This document shows positions 1-5,168 of a stretch of DNA of 9,146 bases, in pieces. The stretch's first letter is position 1; the number at the start of each line of letters is the position of its first letter. The notes under the pieces are model-generated. The model was not told the origin of the DNA. It was given only the letters and a program-made list of their open reading frames with translations, and did not search any database. The position numbers and the translations under genes were made by a program. Origin of the DNA: Actinomycetes bacterium (GTDB lineage: Bacteria; Actinomycetota; Acidimicrobiia; UBA5794); assembly GCA_030598305.1 (NCBI GenBank), contig JAUVQC010000038.1, positions 1-9,146 on the forward strand, in the 5' to 3' direction.

Positions 1-237
1 GAGGAGAAGAAACCCCCAAGCCATTGGCGCCAGCCATGACGATCGTGGACAGGATCTCGCTTCGTGGTGGTCACTGAACCATCCTTGGTCGAACGTGAAT
101 CCAATTATCGCGTGATTCGCGTTGCTGTCGTAAACCGACAGGGGCATTGGGGTCACGGACCAGCGGGCACATTTCTGAGAGCTCGGCGTCGATGGTTTCA
201 GGTCCTTGACTTCTGTCGCGAATCGCGCGAGGGCAAC

Positions 238-266
238 TTGACAGGCGCGCGCGCCTACTGTTGAAT
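238..266 (+). promoter_or_regulatory. Candidate housekeeping promoter of the whiB-like gene
   Basis: A perfect -35 hexamer TTGACA (238-243) is followed after exactly 17 bp by TTGAAT (261-266), which matches 4 of 6 bases of the -10 consensus. The predicted transcript would start near 273, giving a leader of about 29 nt before the GTG at 302 with the ribosome binding site inside it. The -35 match and spacing are seen directly. Use by the principal sigma factor is inferred, and the -10 element is imperfect. Confidence 0.5.
243..256. repeat. 14-bp perfect palindrome inside the whiB promoter spacer
   Basis: AGGCGCGCGCGCCT reads the same on both strands and occupies most of the spacer between the -35 and -10 hexamers, a classic operator position. 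A dimeric regulator bound here would block or remodel RNA polymerase. The alternating GC run could also have arisen by chance in GC-rich DNA, so the operator role is inference. Confidence 0.4.
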
Positions 267-274
267 GACAACAT

Positions 275-284
275 TGTAATTACA
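275..284. repeat. 10-bp AT-rich palindrome in the whiB leader
   Basis: TGTAATTACA is a perfect palindrome lying between the predicted transcription start and the ribosome binding site at 292-296. It stands out as AT-rich in GC-rich surroundings. It might be a second operator or an alternative -10 region (TGTAAT matches 5 of 6 consensus bases but has no -35 at proper spacing). Function is unknown. Confidence 0.3.
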
Positions 285-291
285 CACCCGT

Positions 292-296
292 AGGAG
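292..296 (+). promoter_or_regulatory. Ribosome binding site fixing the GTG start of the whiB-like gene
   Basis: AGGAG ends 5 nt before the GTG at 302. It supports that start over the in-frame ATG at 347, which has no comparable site and lies only eight codons before the first cluster cysteine. Confidence 0.65.
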
Positions 297-301
297 TATG
301 C

Positions 302-589
302 GTGTTCGAGAACCTCATTGAAGCCCTTCAGGCCGAAGGCATCGACATGGCATGGCAGGACTTTGCCAATTGCCGTGGTGCCGACCCCGACCTGTTCTTT
401 CCTGAGCGGGGCGCGTCGACTCGAACAGCGAAGGGGATCTGCCGCGAGTGTTCCGTTCGGGCCGAATGCCTCGAATTCGCGATCGTGTCGAGCGAGAAGT
501 TCGGCATCTGGGGAGCCCTCTCAGAGCGCGAGCGGCGCAAGATCCGTAAGGAGCGCAAGATTGCAGCGGAGGCCCGCAAAGTGGGTTGA
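302..589 (+). CDS. WhiB-family iron-sulfur transcriptional regulator
   Basis: This 95-residue protein belongs to the WhiB-like (Wbl) family, small actinobacterial proteins that bind a [4Fe-4S] cluster and usually act with the principal sigma factor in redox, developmental or stress control. The four cluster cysteines are at 24, 47, 50 and 56, in the family pattern Cys-Xn-Cys-X2-Cys-X5-Cys. The family turn is present as GIWGA at 68-72 (most members have GG at its end). A basic tail at about 76-93, with many Arg and Lys residues, would contact DNA. The start is GTG with a good AGGAG site. The gene has its own candidate promoter with a palindrome in the spacer and precedes a membrane-protein gene by 48 nt. 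Family membership is clear. Which subclass (WhiB1, WhiB2 and so on) cannot be decided by eye. Confidence 0.93.
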   Translation: MFENLIEALQAEGIDMAWQDFANCRGADPDLFFPERGASTRTAKGICRECSVRAECLEFAIVSSEKFGIWGALSERERRKIRKERKIAAEARKVG

Positions 590-604
590 CCTCTCCGAAC
601 GCTT

Positions 605-610
605 TACAAT
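605..610 (+). promoter_or_regulatory. Possible -10 element before the membrane-protein gene
   Basis: TACAAT matches 5 of 6 bases of the -10 consensus and lies about 28 nt before the proposed TTG start at 638, predicting a leader of about 20 nt. No good -35 hexamer is found 16-18 bp upstream: a TTGACC at 586-591 is only 13 bp away. It is a weak call, and the gene could instead be read through from whiB. Confidence 0.3.
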
Positions 611-624
611 TCGGGTAGGAACCT

Positions 625-631
625 AAGGGAG
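625..631 (+). promoter_or_regulatory. Ribosome binding site that selects the TTG start at 638
   Basis: AAGGGAG ends 6 nt before the TTG at 638, the normal spacing. The in-frame TTG at 632 directly abuts this motif and is therefore an unlikely start. Confidence 0.55.
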
Positions 632-637
632 TTGCTC

Positions 638-1585
638 TTGGCCGTTGTCGCCACGATTGTGATCATCATTATCGCCGTTGGATTCGTTGCGTTTCTCGTC
701 AACGCGATGAAGGGTGCGGGGAAGAACATCGAGCGCAAGCTCACCGCTGAGGCACCCGTCGCACGCCGCCCCATGCCGATCGTTTCTGAGTTTCATGTCA
801 AGGGTGACACGGCACACACGGTCTTTGCGGTGCCACTTGGTGATGCCGAGGCGGGACAGCACCTCGTTGAGTTGCTCTGCGCCACTGCAGTCGAGTATCT
901 GAGAGACAAAGCGTTGGACGGGTTACCGCTAGAGGATGTTCATCGTATTGAAGTATCTGCGATGCGGGGCGCGTCTCCCGAGGTTCTGTGCACGCTTGAC
1001 CTCCCTGATGCCGGAGTGCTGCCCGATCGCGATGACCGCGTGCTTTCGGAGCCGCCCCATGACCCGATCGCCGCTGTCCACAGCGTCATTGCCGACGCGA
1101 CGGTCACATCACAATCCGACAGTGGGATCGCGCTCGAGCCTGTCGCCCAGGCAGTCAAACTCTCCGGTCCGACAGACGCCCATCTCCGGTCGATCGGTGT
1201 CGACCCCTCCACGATGGATCTCGATGACCTCGTCCTTGGTCTCCTCCGCATCAGCGGCTATGACGTCCATGTCGGTAGGACCGGCATGGCAGGCCTCACC
1301 GGTGTGCGTGGCGGCACGGCGGGCATCTATGGCCTCACACGGGACGGGAAGTCAACAATGCTCGTGATCCTTACCCATGGCGAAGGCTCCCATCCGGAGC
1401 TGGAGGACTCGGTCCTTGCCAAGTTCGCCGTCCAGCTGGCCCAGACGAACCCTGATCAGGCCATCCTTGTGACCGACAAGTACAGCCCATACTCGATGTA
1501 CGAGCGCGAGAAGCGTGACAAACGCTGTGTGTACATCACGAGGGAGCGGTTACAGGCCTTCGTCGACTCCTTTGGCCTTGCATAG
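638..1585 (+). CDS. Membrane-anchored protein of unknown function with restriction-endonuclease-like C-terminal domain
   Basis: I do not recognise this 315-residue protein. From the TTG at 638 it begins with one strong transmembrane segment at about residues 3-23 (a run of Val, Ile, Ala and Phe), followed by a basic stretch with Lys and Arg, so the rest is probably cytoplasmic. Residues about 40-130 form a mixed alpha/beta region, then comes a variable Pro-, Asp- and Ser-rich linker. From about residue 193 to the end, the order of elements resembles Mrr-type restriction-endonuclease folds: a helix ending in a GYDV-like strand, a core strand MLVILTHG, a long helix, a strand AILVTDKY and a final strand VYITRERL. 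The usual Asp and Glu-X-Lys catalytic residues are not evident, so any such domain is probably inactive and perhaps used for binding. The gene lies between whiB and tatA on the same strand. The fold suggestion is inference from pattern only. Confidence 0.75.
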   Translation: MAVVATIVIIIIAVGFVAFLVNAMKGAGKNIERKLTAEAPVARRPMPIVSEFHVKGDTAHTVFAVPLGDAEAGQHLVELLCATAVEYLRDKALDGLPLEDVHRIEVSAMRGASPEVLCTLDLPDAGVLPDRDDRVLSEPPHDPIAAVHSVIADATVTSQSDSGIALEPVAQAVKLSGPTDAHLRSIGVDPSTMDLDDLVLGLLRISGYDVHVGRTGMAGLTGVRGGTAGIYGLTRDGKSTMLVILTHGEGSHPELEDSVLAKFAVQLAQTNPDQAILVTDKYSPYSMYEREKRDKRCVYITRERLQAFVDSFGLA

Positions 1586-1601
1586 CGGTACCAAAACGCA
1601 G

Positions 1602-1620
1602 CAACGGGTAGACTCCGTTG
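1602..1620 (+). repeat. Inverted repeat (hairpin) directly upstream of tatA
   Basis: CAACGG (1602-1607) and CCGTTG (1615-1620) are perfect complements around a 7-nt loop, GTAGACT. No T-run follows, so it is not a typical intrinsic terminator. The loop contains TAGACT, a possible -10 element, so the repeat could be an operator over the tatA promoter. Alternatively, it could be an RNA hairpin just upstream of the ribosome binding site at 1625-1630. Confidence 0.45.
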
Positions 1621-1637
1621 TACGAAAGGACTGAACG

Positions 1638-1829
1638 ATGCTTGCATTTCTCCAGAACATCCGCGGTCCCGAGCTGATCATCATCCTTGTAGTGGTGTTG
1701 CTCCTCTTCGGGGCGACAAAACTCCCCCAACTCGCTCGTTCCCTTGGCGCATCCGCCAAGGAGTTCAAGAAGGGCGTGGAAGAGGGCGTTGATGAGGATG
1801 AGGTCGACGCCGAGGACTCTTCGGTCTAG
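1638..1829 (+). CDS. Sec-independent (Tat) protein translocase subunit TatA
   Basis: This 63-residue protein is a TatA/E-type component of the twin-arginine translocase, which oligomerises to let folded proteins cross the cytoplasmic membrane. The order is diagnostic: a short N-terminus with Gly-Pro-Glu (10-12), one membrane helix (about 13-24), the hinge FGATKLPQLARSLG (24-37), which fits the TatA pattern FG-x-x-KLP, an amphipathic helix with Lys and Glu (38-50), and an acidic tail. TatB proteins are longer and usually lack this hinge form, so TatA is favoured. AAAGGA at 1625-1630 sits 7 nt before the ATG. The gene ends 47 nt before the ECF sigma-factor gene. In mycobacteria a tatB gene lies in the sigE-rseA-htrA cluster, so the link between Tat and envelope stress has a parallel. 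Confidence 0.93.
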   Translation: MLAFLQNIRGPELIIILVVVLLLFGATKLPQLARSLGASAKEFKKGVEEGVDEDEVDAEDSSV

Positions 1830-1838
1830 AAGACAATT

Positions 1839-1866
1839 GGAACTCACATCGCGTCGCCGGCGTTAT
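1839..1866 (+). promoter_or_regulatory. ECF-type promoter driving the sigma-factor operon (probable autoregulation)
   Basis: GGAAC (1839-1843) is separated by 17 bp from CGTT (1861-1864, within CGTTAT), or equivalently by 18 bp from GTT. Actinobacterial SigR/SigH/SigE-type ECF factors recognise GGAAY about 17-19 bp before a GTT-containing -10 element. Counting from the -10, transcription would start near 1873, only about 4 nt before the ATG at 1877, so the message may be nearly leaderless. The motif stands just before an ECF sigma gene, the usual place for an autoregulatory promoter. Motif and spacing are seen; recognition by the encoded factor is inferred. Confidence 0.7.
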
Positions 1867-1876
1867 ACCGAACGAG

Positions 1877-2395
1877 ATGGGGAGCATGGCCGATTATCCA
1901 ACCCTTACATGGGAAGACGTTGCGCACCGATACGGGCGCAAGATCTACACGTTCGCGTACCGCCTGACCGGTAACCCCGACGATGCAGCTGACCTTGTCC
2001 AAGAGGTGCTTCTCAAGGTTCGAAAGGGCCTCTCCTCCTACACGCCTGGCTCCTTCGAGGGTTGGCTCTGGCGTATAACCCGCAACACGTTCCTTGACGG
2101 CGTGCGCAAGAAACAACGGCGTCCAACCTCCCCCCTCCCCGAGGGCGACCATTTTGATCTCGGTGCATCACCATCACCGGACGAGGTCCTCGCATCTGTT
2201 CGATTATCCGATGATGTCCAAGCTGCGTTGCTCAAGCTTCCCTACGACTTCAGGGAGGCCGTGGTCCTGTGTGACGTCGTCGGTCTCACGTACGAGGAAA
2301 TCGCAGAGGCTGCTGACGTACCGGTGGGAACGGTGAGATCTCGGATCCATCGGGGCCGATCCATGTTGAGAGGGCTGCTGACATGGCCGGTGTGA
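1877..2395 (+). CDS. ECF-family RNA polymerase sigma factor (SigE-like)
   Basis: This is a 172-residue sigma-70-type factor of the extracytoplasmic-function group, with only regions 2 and 4. Region 2 (about 12-82) includes DAADLVQEVLLKV (36-48), the core-binding and -10 recognition helices, and GWLWRITRN (62-70). After a short Pro-rich linker, region 4 (about 115-168) carries the helix-turn-helix LTYEEIAEAADVPVGTV (137-153) followed by the RSRIHRGR recognition end. The ATG at 1877 lies about 4 nt from the predicted transcript start and has only a weak ribosome binding site. The ATG at 1886 has GGGGAG, but just 1 nt away, so leaderless translation from 1877 is favoured. The stop overlaps the anti-sigma gene by 13 nt, implying coupled translation. 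By context with RseB- and HtrA-like genes it probably controls envelope stress. The exact ECF group was not determined. Confidence 0.93.
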   Translation: MGSMADYPTLTWEDVAHRYGRKIYTFAYRLTGNPDDAADLVQEVLLKVRKGLSSYTPGSFEGWLWRITRNTFLDGVRKKQRRPTSPLPEGDHFDLGASPSPDEVLASVRLSDDVQAALLKLPYDFREAVVLCDVVGLTYEEIAEAADVPVGTVRSRIHRGRSMLRGLLTWPV

Positions 2396-2991
2396 CACCT
2401 GTGAACGAGCAACTTTCGATGTTGCTGTCGAGCTATCTCGACGGCGCACTCACTCCCTCCGAACTCGATGAGGTGGTCTTTGCTCTGGAGTCCGATGAAG
2501 CGACCATTGCTGAGTTCAGGCGCCTTCAGGAGGTCCGCCGGACGATGCGCATGCTGCCGATGCTCGACTTACCGCTCCATCTGATCCCCGGCGAACATCT
2601 TGGTGAGCAGATCTCGGCATATCTCGATGGCGAACTCGCGACGACCGAGATGCCCGCTGTATCGGCGCACCTTGACACGTGTACCGATTGTCGCCGTGAG
2701 CTCGCGGAGCTCGACAAGAGCCGGACGGCAGTCCGAGCACTTCCGGGTCTTGAGCCACCAGCGTTCCTCGAGGTACGGCGAGCGGTGAAGGTCGATCACA
2801 AGCGAGGCCTCAGGACGGCGGTCGCGGTTGCTTCGGGAGTCGCTGCCGTCACGCTCGCGTTCACGCTTGGCCCCTTCTCGAGTGAACCTGAACCAACGGC
2901 TGTCAGCATCACCGATCTTCAGTCCCGACACACAGCCATTGCCTCGGTGCCCTCGACCGGAACCGCGGTCCAGGTGGTGAACTCACCATGA
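2383..2991 (+). CDS. Membrane-bound anti-sigma factor with tandem anti-sigma domains (RseA-like, zinc-finger type)
   Basis: This 202-residue protein would bind the ECF factor and hold it at the membrane. It has two N-terminal segments that align without gaps over 49 residues (16-64 and 78-126; 17 identities by hand count), each beginning with a YLDG element and ending in a Leu-Pro element. Only the second has the zinc anti-sigma signature His96-X3-Cys100-X2-Cys103, with His72 a possible further ligand. The first has Ala, Asp and Thr at those places. A basic stretch leads into one membrane helix (about 143-165), and a tail of about 37 residues lies outside, where an RseB-like partner or a site-1 protease could act. 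GAGAGGG at 2368-2374 lies 8 nt before the ATG at 2383, which favours it over the GTG at 2401. The gene is translationally coupled to its neighbours on both sides. Confidence 0.9.
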   Translation: MAGVTPVNEQLSMLLSSYLDGALTPSELDEVVFALESDEATIAEFRRLQEVRRTMRMLPMLDLPLHLIPGEHLGEQISAYLDGELATTEMPAVSAHLDTCTDCRRELAELDKSRTAVRALPGLEPPAFLEVRRAVKVDHKRGLRTAVAVASGVAAVTLAFTLGPFSSEPEPTAVSITDLQSRHTAIASVPSTGTAVQVVNSP

Positions 2992-3926
2992 CCGTTGTGC
3001 GTCGCCTCGTCCTTGTTGCCGCGTCTGTAGCGCTCCTGATCTCCCTCCCTGCGGGCGGTGCGGTGGCAGCCGAGCTTGAGGATGTACTCGATGAGGCGAG
3101 CGGCTCCACCTACACGGCCTCGCGGCTCGTGGTTTCGGTATGGGGAGGCCAGACCCAGGTCAGTAGGGAGTTCGTGGAACACGCCGACGGCATGGAAATG
3201 GTCCGTCGCGACACGAACTGGTCGATGGTCGGCAACGGGAAGGCAGCGACGATGGGTGATGAACCCACTGGCGTCACGTTCCTGACACACCAGCAGCCGA
3301 ATGCGACGTCCCGTTACACCATCAACGAGTACGGCAAAGCAACGCACATGTCGCGTCTGTGTCGCATCGTCGAGGTGATGGAGGGCGACATCGTGAGGGC
3401 CAGGCTCGTTGTGGATGACCGCTCGGGTGCCTTGTTGATCCAAGAGCTCTACAGCGGCAACGGTGGCCTGTATCGCCGCACGACCTTGTCCGATTTCAGG
3501 GCATACCGGGTGTACGAGGCTCCCATGGATGGTGCGGATGTGCCGATGGAGATCGTGATGCCCGAGGAGTCAGACGTGCTTCTGGATTCAGCGGCGGGGT
3601 ACCAGCTTGTTGATGCCTTCAGCGCTCCTGGCGGTTCCGAGCAGGGCTTCTACTCAGATGGCCTCTTCCGATTCTCGCTCTTTGTCCTTCCGGTCCAGAC
3701 AGTCGTATCCGGTTTCGAGGAGCCGATGGCGTTCGTGACCGAGTCGGGGGTGTATGACATGGTTCCCACAGCGCACGCCGCTCGGCTTCACTGGAGCGAC
3801 GGATCGAACCAGTTCGTCCTCGTCGGAGATCTCCCACCGGACCACCTCGGTGATGTTCTGGGCGAGCTGCCAGCACCCGATGCCGGCGGAATGTGGTCCA
3901 AGTGGTGGAAGAGGCTATTCGGGTAG
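2988..3926 (+). CDS. RseB/MucB-like exported sigma-E regulatory protein
   Basis: This 312-residue secreted protein resembles RseB/MucB, which binds the outer part of RseA, shields it from the site-1 protease and senses envelope damage, in Gram-negatives through lipid or lipopolysaccharide. Residues 1-27 form a Sec-type signal peptide (Arg-Arg, a hydrophobic core, and a likely cut after AVA at 25-27). The N-terminal domain (about 28-180) is LolA-like, with the family-like run LCRIVEVMEGDIVRARLVVD followed by a GALLIQELY strand. The C-terminal domain (about 200-295) contains GFYSDGLFRFSLFV, closely matching the RseB C-terminal motif. The last 11 residues are Trp-, Lys- and Arg-rich. The ATG overlaps the anti-sigma stop (ATGA), with AGGTGG upstream. 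There is no lipobox. Domain similarity is recognised by eye. The ligand in an actinomycete, which usually lacks lipopolysaccharide, is unknown. Confidence 0.82.
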   Translation: MTVVRRLVLVAASVALLISLPAGGAVAAELEDVLDEASGSTYTASRLVVSVWGGQTQVSREFVEHADGMEMVRRDTNWSMVGNGKAATMGDEPTGVTFLTHQQPNATSRYTINEYGKATHMSRLCRIVEVMEGDIVRARLVVDDRSGALLIQELYSGNGGLYRRTTLSDFRAYRVYEAPMDGADVPMEIVMPEESDVLLDSAAGYQLVDAFSAPGGSEQGFYSDGLFRFSLFVLPVQTVVSGFEEPMAFVTESGVYDMVPTAHAARLHWSDGSNQFVLVGDLPPDHLGDVLGELPAPDAGGMWSKWWKRLFG

Positions 3927-3933
3927 GCCCCGC

Positions 3934-5133
3934 TCAGCGCAACTCTCTTCTTGCAAGCACCATCTTGTGAACCTCATCAGGGCCGTCTGCAAGCTGGAGC
4001 GTGCGCATGTTCGCCCACATGCCAGCCAACGGCGTATCGTCGCTGACGCCCGCCCCTCCGTACACCTGGATCGCCCTATCGATGACCCAGAGAGCGGTTC
4101 GTGGTGCTACGACCTTGATCGCCGAAACCTCCTGACGTGCTGCACGATTTCCCTGCGTGTCGATGAGCCATGCTGCACGCAGAACAAGGAGTCGTGCCTG
4201 GTCGATACGCAACCGCGATTCTGCGATCCAGTCCTGGACGACACCCTTGTCGGCAATCGTCGAGCCGAACGCTGTACGTGACTTCGCCCGATCGATCATC
4301 ATCGAGAGGGCGCGCTCTGCCTGACCGATGGCCCGCATGGTGTGGTGGATGCGACCCGGGCCCAGGCGTGCCTGGGCGATCATGTAACCCTGGCCTGGAC
4401 CGGAGATCATGTTCGTGGCCGGCACCCTGACGTCGTGGTAGGCAACTTCTGCGTGCCCACCCCTGTGTTTGTATCCGAATACAGGAAGGTCACGGACGAT
4501 CTCGACCCCTTCGGCATCCATGGGCACGAGGATCATGGAGTAGCGGCTCTTTGGCGGCGCGTCGGGATCGGTGACTCCCATGAAGATCGACACCTTCGAA
4601 TCCTTCGAGATGGCTCCCGTGGACCACCACTTCGTTCCCGATATGATGTAGTCGTCCCCGTCGCGGATGACGGAGGCTTCGAGGTTCCGAGGGTCCGATG
4701 ACGCCACGGCGGGTTCGGTCATTCCGAAGTTGGACCGGATCTCGCCTTCGAGGAGCGGTATCAGCCAGCGCTCCTTCTGGTCGGGCGTGCCGAACATGTG
4801 CAGCACTTCCATGTTGCCGGTGTCAGGAGCCGAGCAGTTTGTGGCTTCGGGTGCGATCTCGATGGCATGTCCCATGATTTCGGCCAACGGTGCGTACTCG
4901 GTATTCGAGAGTCCTGCGCCGTACTCCTCGTCGGGCAGGAAGAGGTTCCAGAGTCCCTGGTCCCTTGCGATTTGCTTGAGCCCGGCCATCTCCGGCGGCG
5001 CTTCGGTCGGATCCTCGGACCCGGCAAGGTACCGCTTGTGTATCGCCTTCTCGGCCGGATACACGTGTTCATCCATGAAGACGAGAAGCTGTTCCTGATA
5101 GCGCTGAGTGCGCTCGCTGTGTGAGAAGTCCAT
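3934..5133 (-). CDS. Acyl-CoA dehydrogenase, ACAD10/11-like
   Basis: This 399-residue flavoprotein should oxidise acyl-CoA to 2-enoyl-CoA, passing electrons from FAD to electron-transfer flavoprotein, in fatty-acid or branched-acid breakdown. It has full family length and domain order: an N-terminal helical domain (about 1-135), a middle beta domain starting at FGMTEPAVASSDPRN (136-150) and including GTKWWSTGA (166-174), and a C-terminal helical domain with GRIHHTMRAIGQAERAL (260-276) and QVYGGAGVSDDTPL (356-369). The segment LADGPDEVH (381-389) is typical of the ACAD10/11 group and puts Asp383 where medium-chain enzymes have their catalytic Glu. The start ATG has no clear ribosome binding site. 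It lies 35 nt after the PhoU-like gene and may be co-transcribed with it. Its end faces the rseB-like gene with a 7-bp gap. The substrate cannot be told from sequence. Confidence 0.93.
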   Translation of the reverse strand: MDFSHSERTQRYQEQLLVFMDEHVYPAEKAIHKRYLAGSEDPTEAPPEMAGLKQIARDQGLWNLFLPDEEYGAGLSNTEYAPLAEIMGHAIEIAPEATNCSAPDTGNMEVLHMFGTPDQKERWLIPLLEGEIRSNFGMTEPAVASSDPRNLEASVIRDGDDYIISGTKWWSTGAISKDSKVSIFMGVTDPDAPPKSRYSMILVPMDAEGVEIVRDLPVFGYKHRGGHAEVAYHDVRVPATNMISGPGQGYMIAQARLGPGRIHHTMRAIGQAERALSMMIDRAKSRTAFGSTIADKGVVQDWIAESRLRIDQARLLVLRAAWLIDTQGNRAARQEVSAIKVVAPRTALWVIDRAIQVYGGAGVSDDTPLAGMWANMRTLQLADGPDEVHKMVLARRELR

Positions 5134-5168
5134 ATGACGACAGTAGCCGCCGAGCGGATGCTCAGCCG

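Larger units (their letters stand above)
1..301. other. Left intergenic region, no gene supported
   Basis: No convincing gene lies here. The two overlapping frames of 60-70 codons in this stretch have low-complexity Arg-rich translations, no ribosome binding site and no recognisable domain. The first bases could be the tail of a + strand gene that starts outside the window: frame 1 is open to a TGA at 37-39 and frame 3 to a TGA at 75-77, but both tails are too short to identify. The right part carries the candidate whiB promoter and two perfect palindromes, listed separately. No intrinsic terminator with a T-run was seen. Confidence 0.5.

Noticed and set aside
64..274. Open frames of 66-67 codons on both strands left of whiB
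   Set aside because: They overlap each other, lack ribosome binding sites, have Arg-rich translations without domain features, and lie over the candidate whiB promoter.
618..646. A second GGAAC...CGTT pair before the membrane-protein gene
   Set aside because: The spacing is 20 bp and the second half lies inside the coding sequence, so it does not fit the ECF promoter pattern.
2988..3071. Twin-arginine signal in the RseB-like protein, tempting because tatA is nearby
   Set aside because: The Arg-Arg at 5-6 lacks the rest of the Tat consensus (no preceding Ser/Thr-Arg-Arg-X-Phe-Leu context), and the core is strongly hydrophobic with an AVA cut site, which fits Sec export better.
2919..3443. 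174-codon - strand open frame across the anti-sigma and rseB-like genes
   Set aside because: It spans a junction of two well-supported coupled genes, with no ribosome binding site and His/Arg-rich composition.
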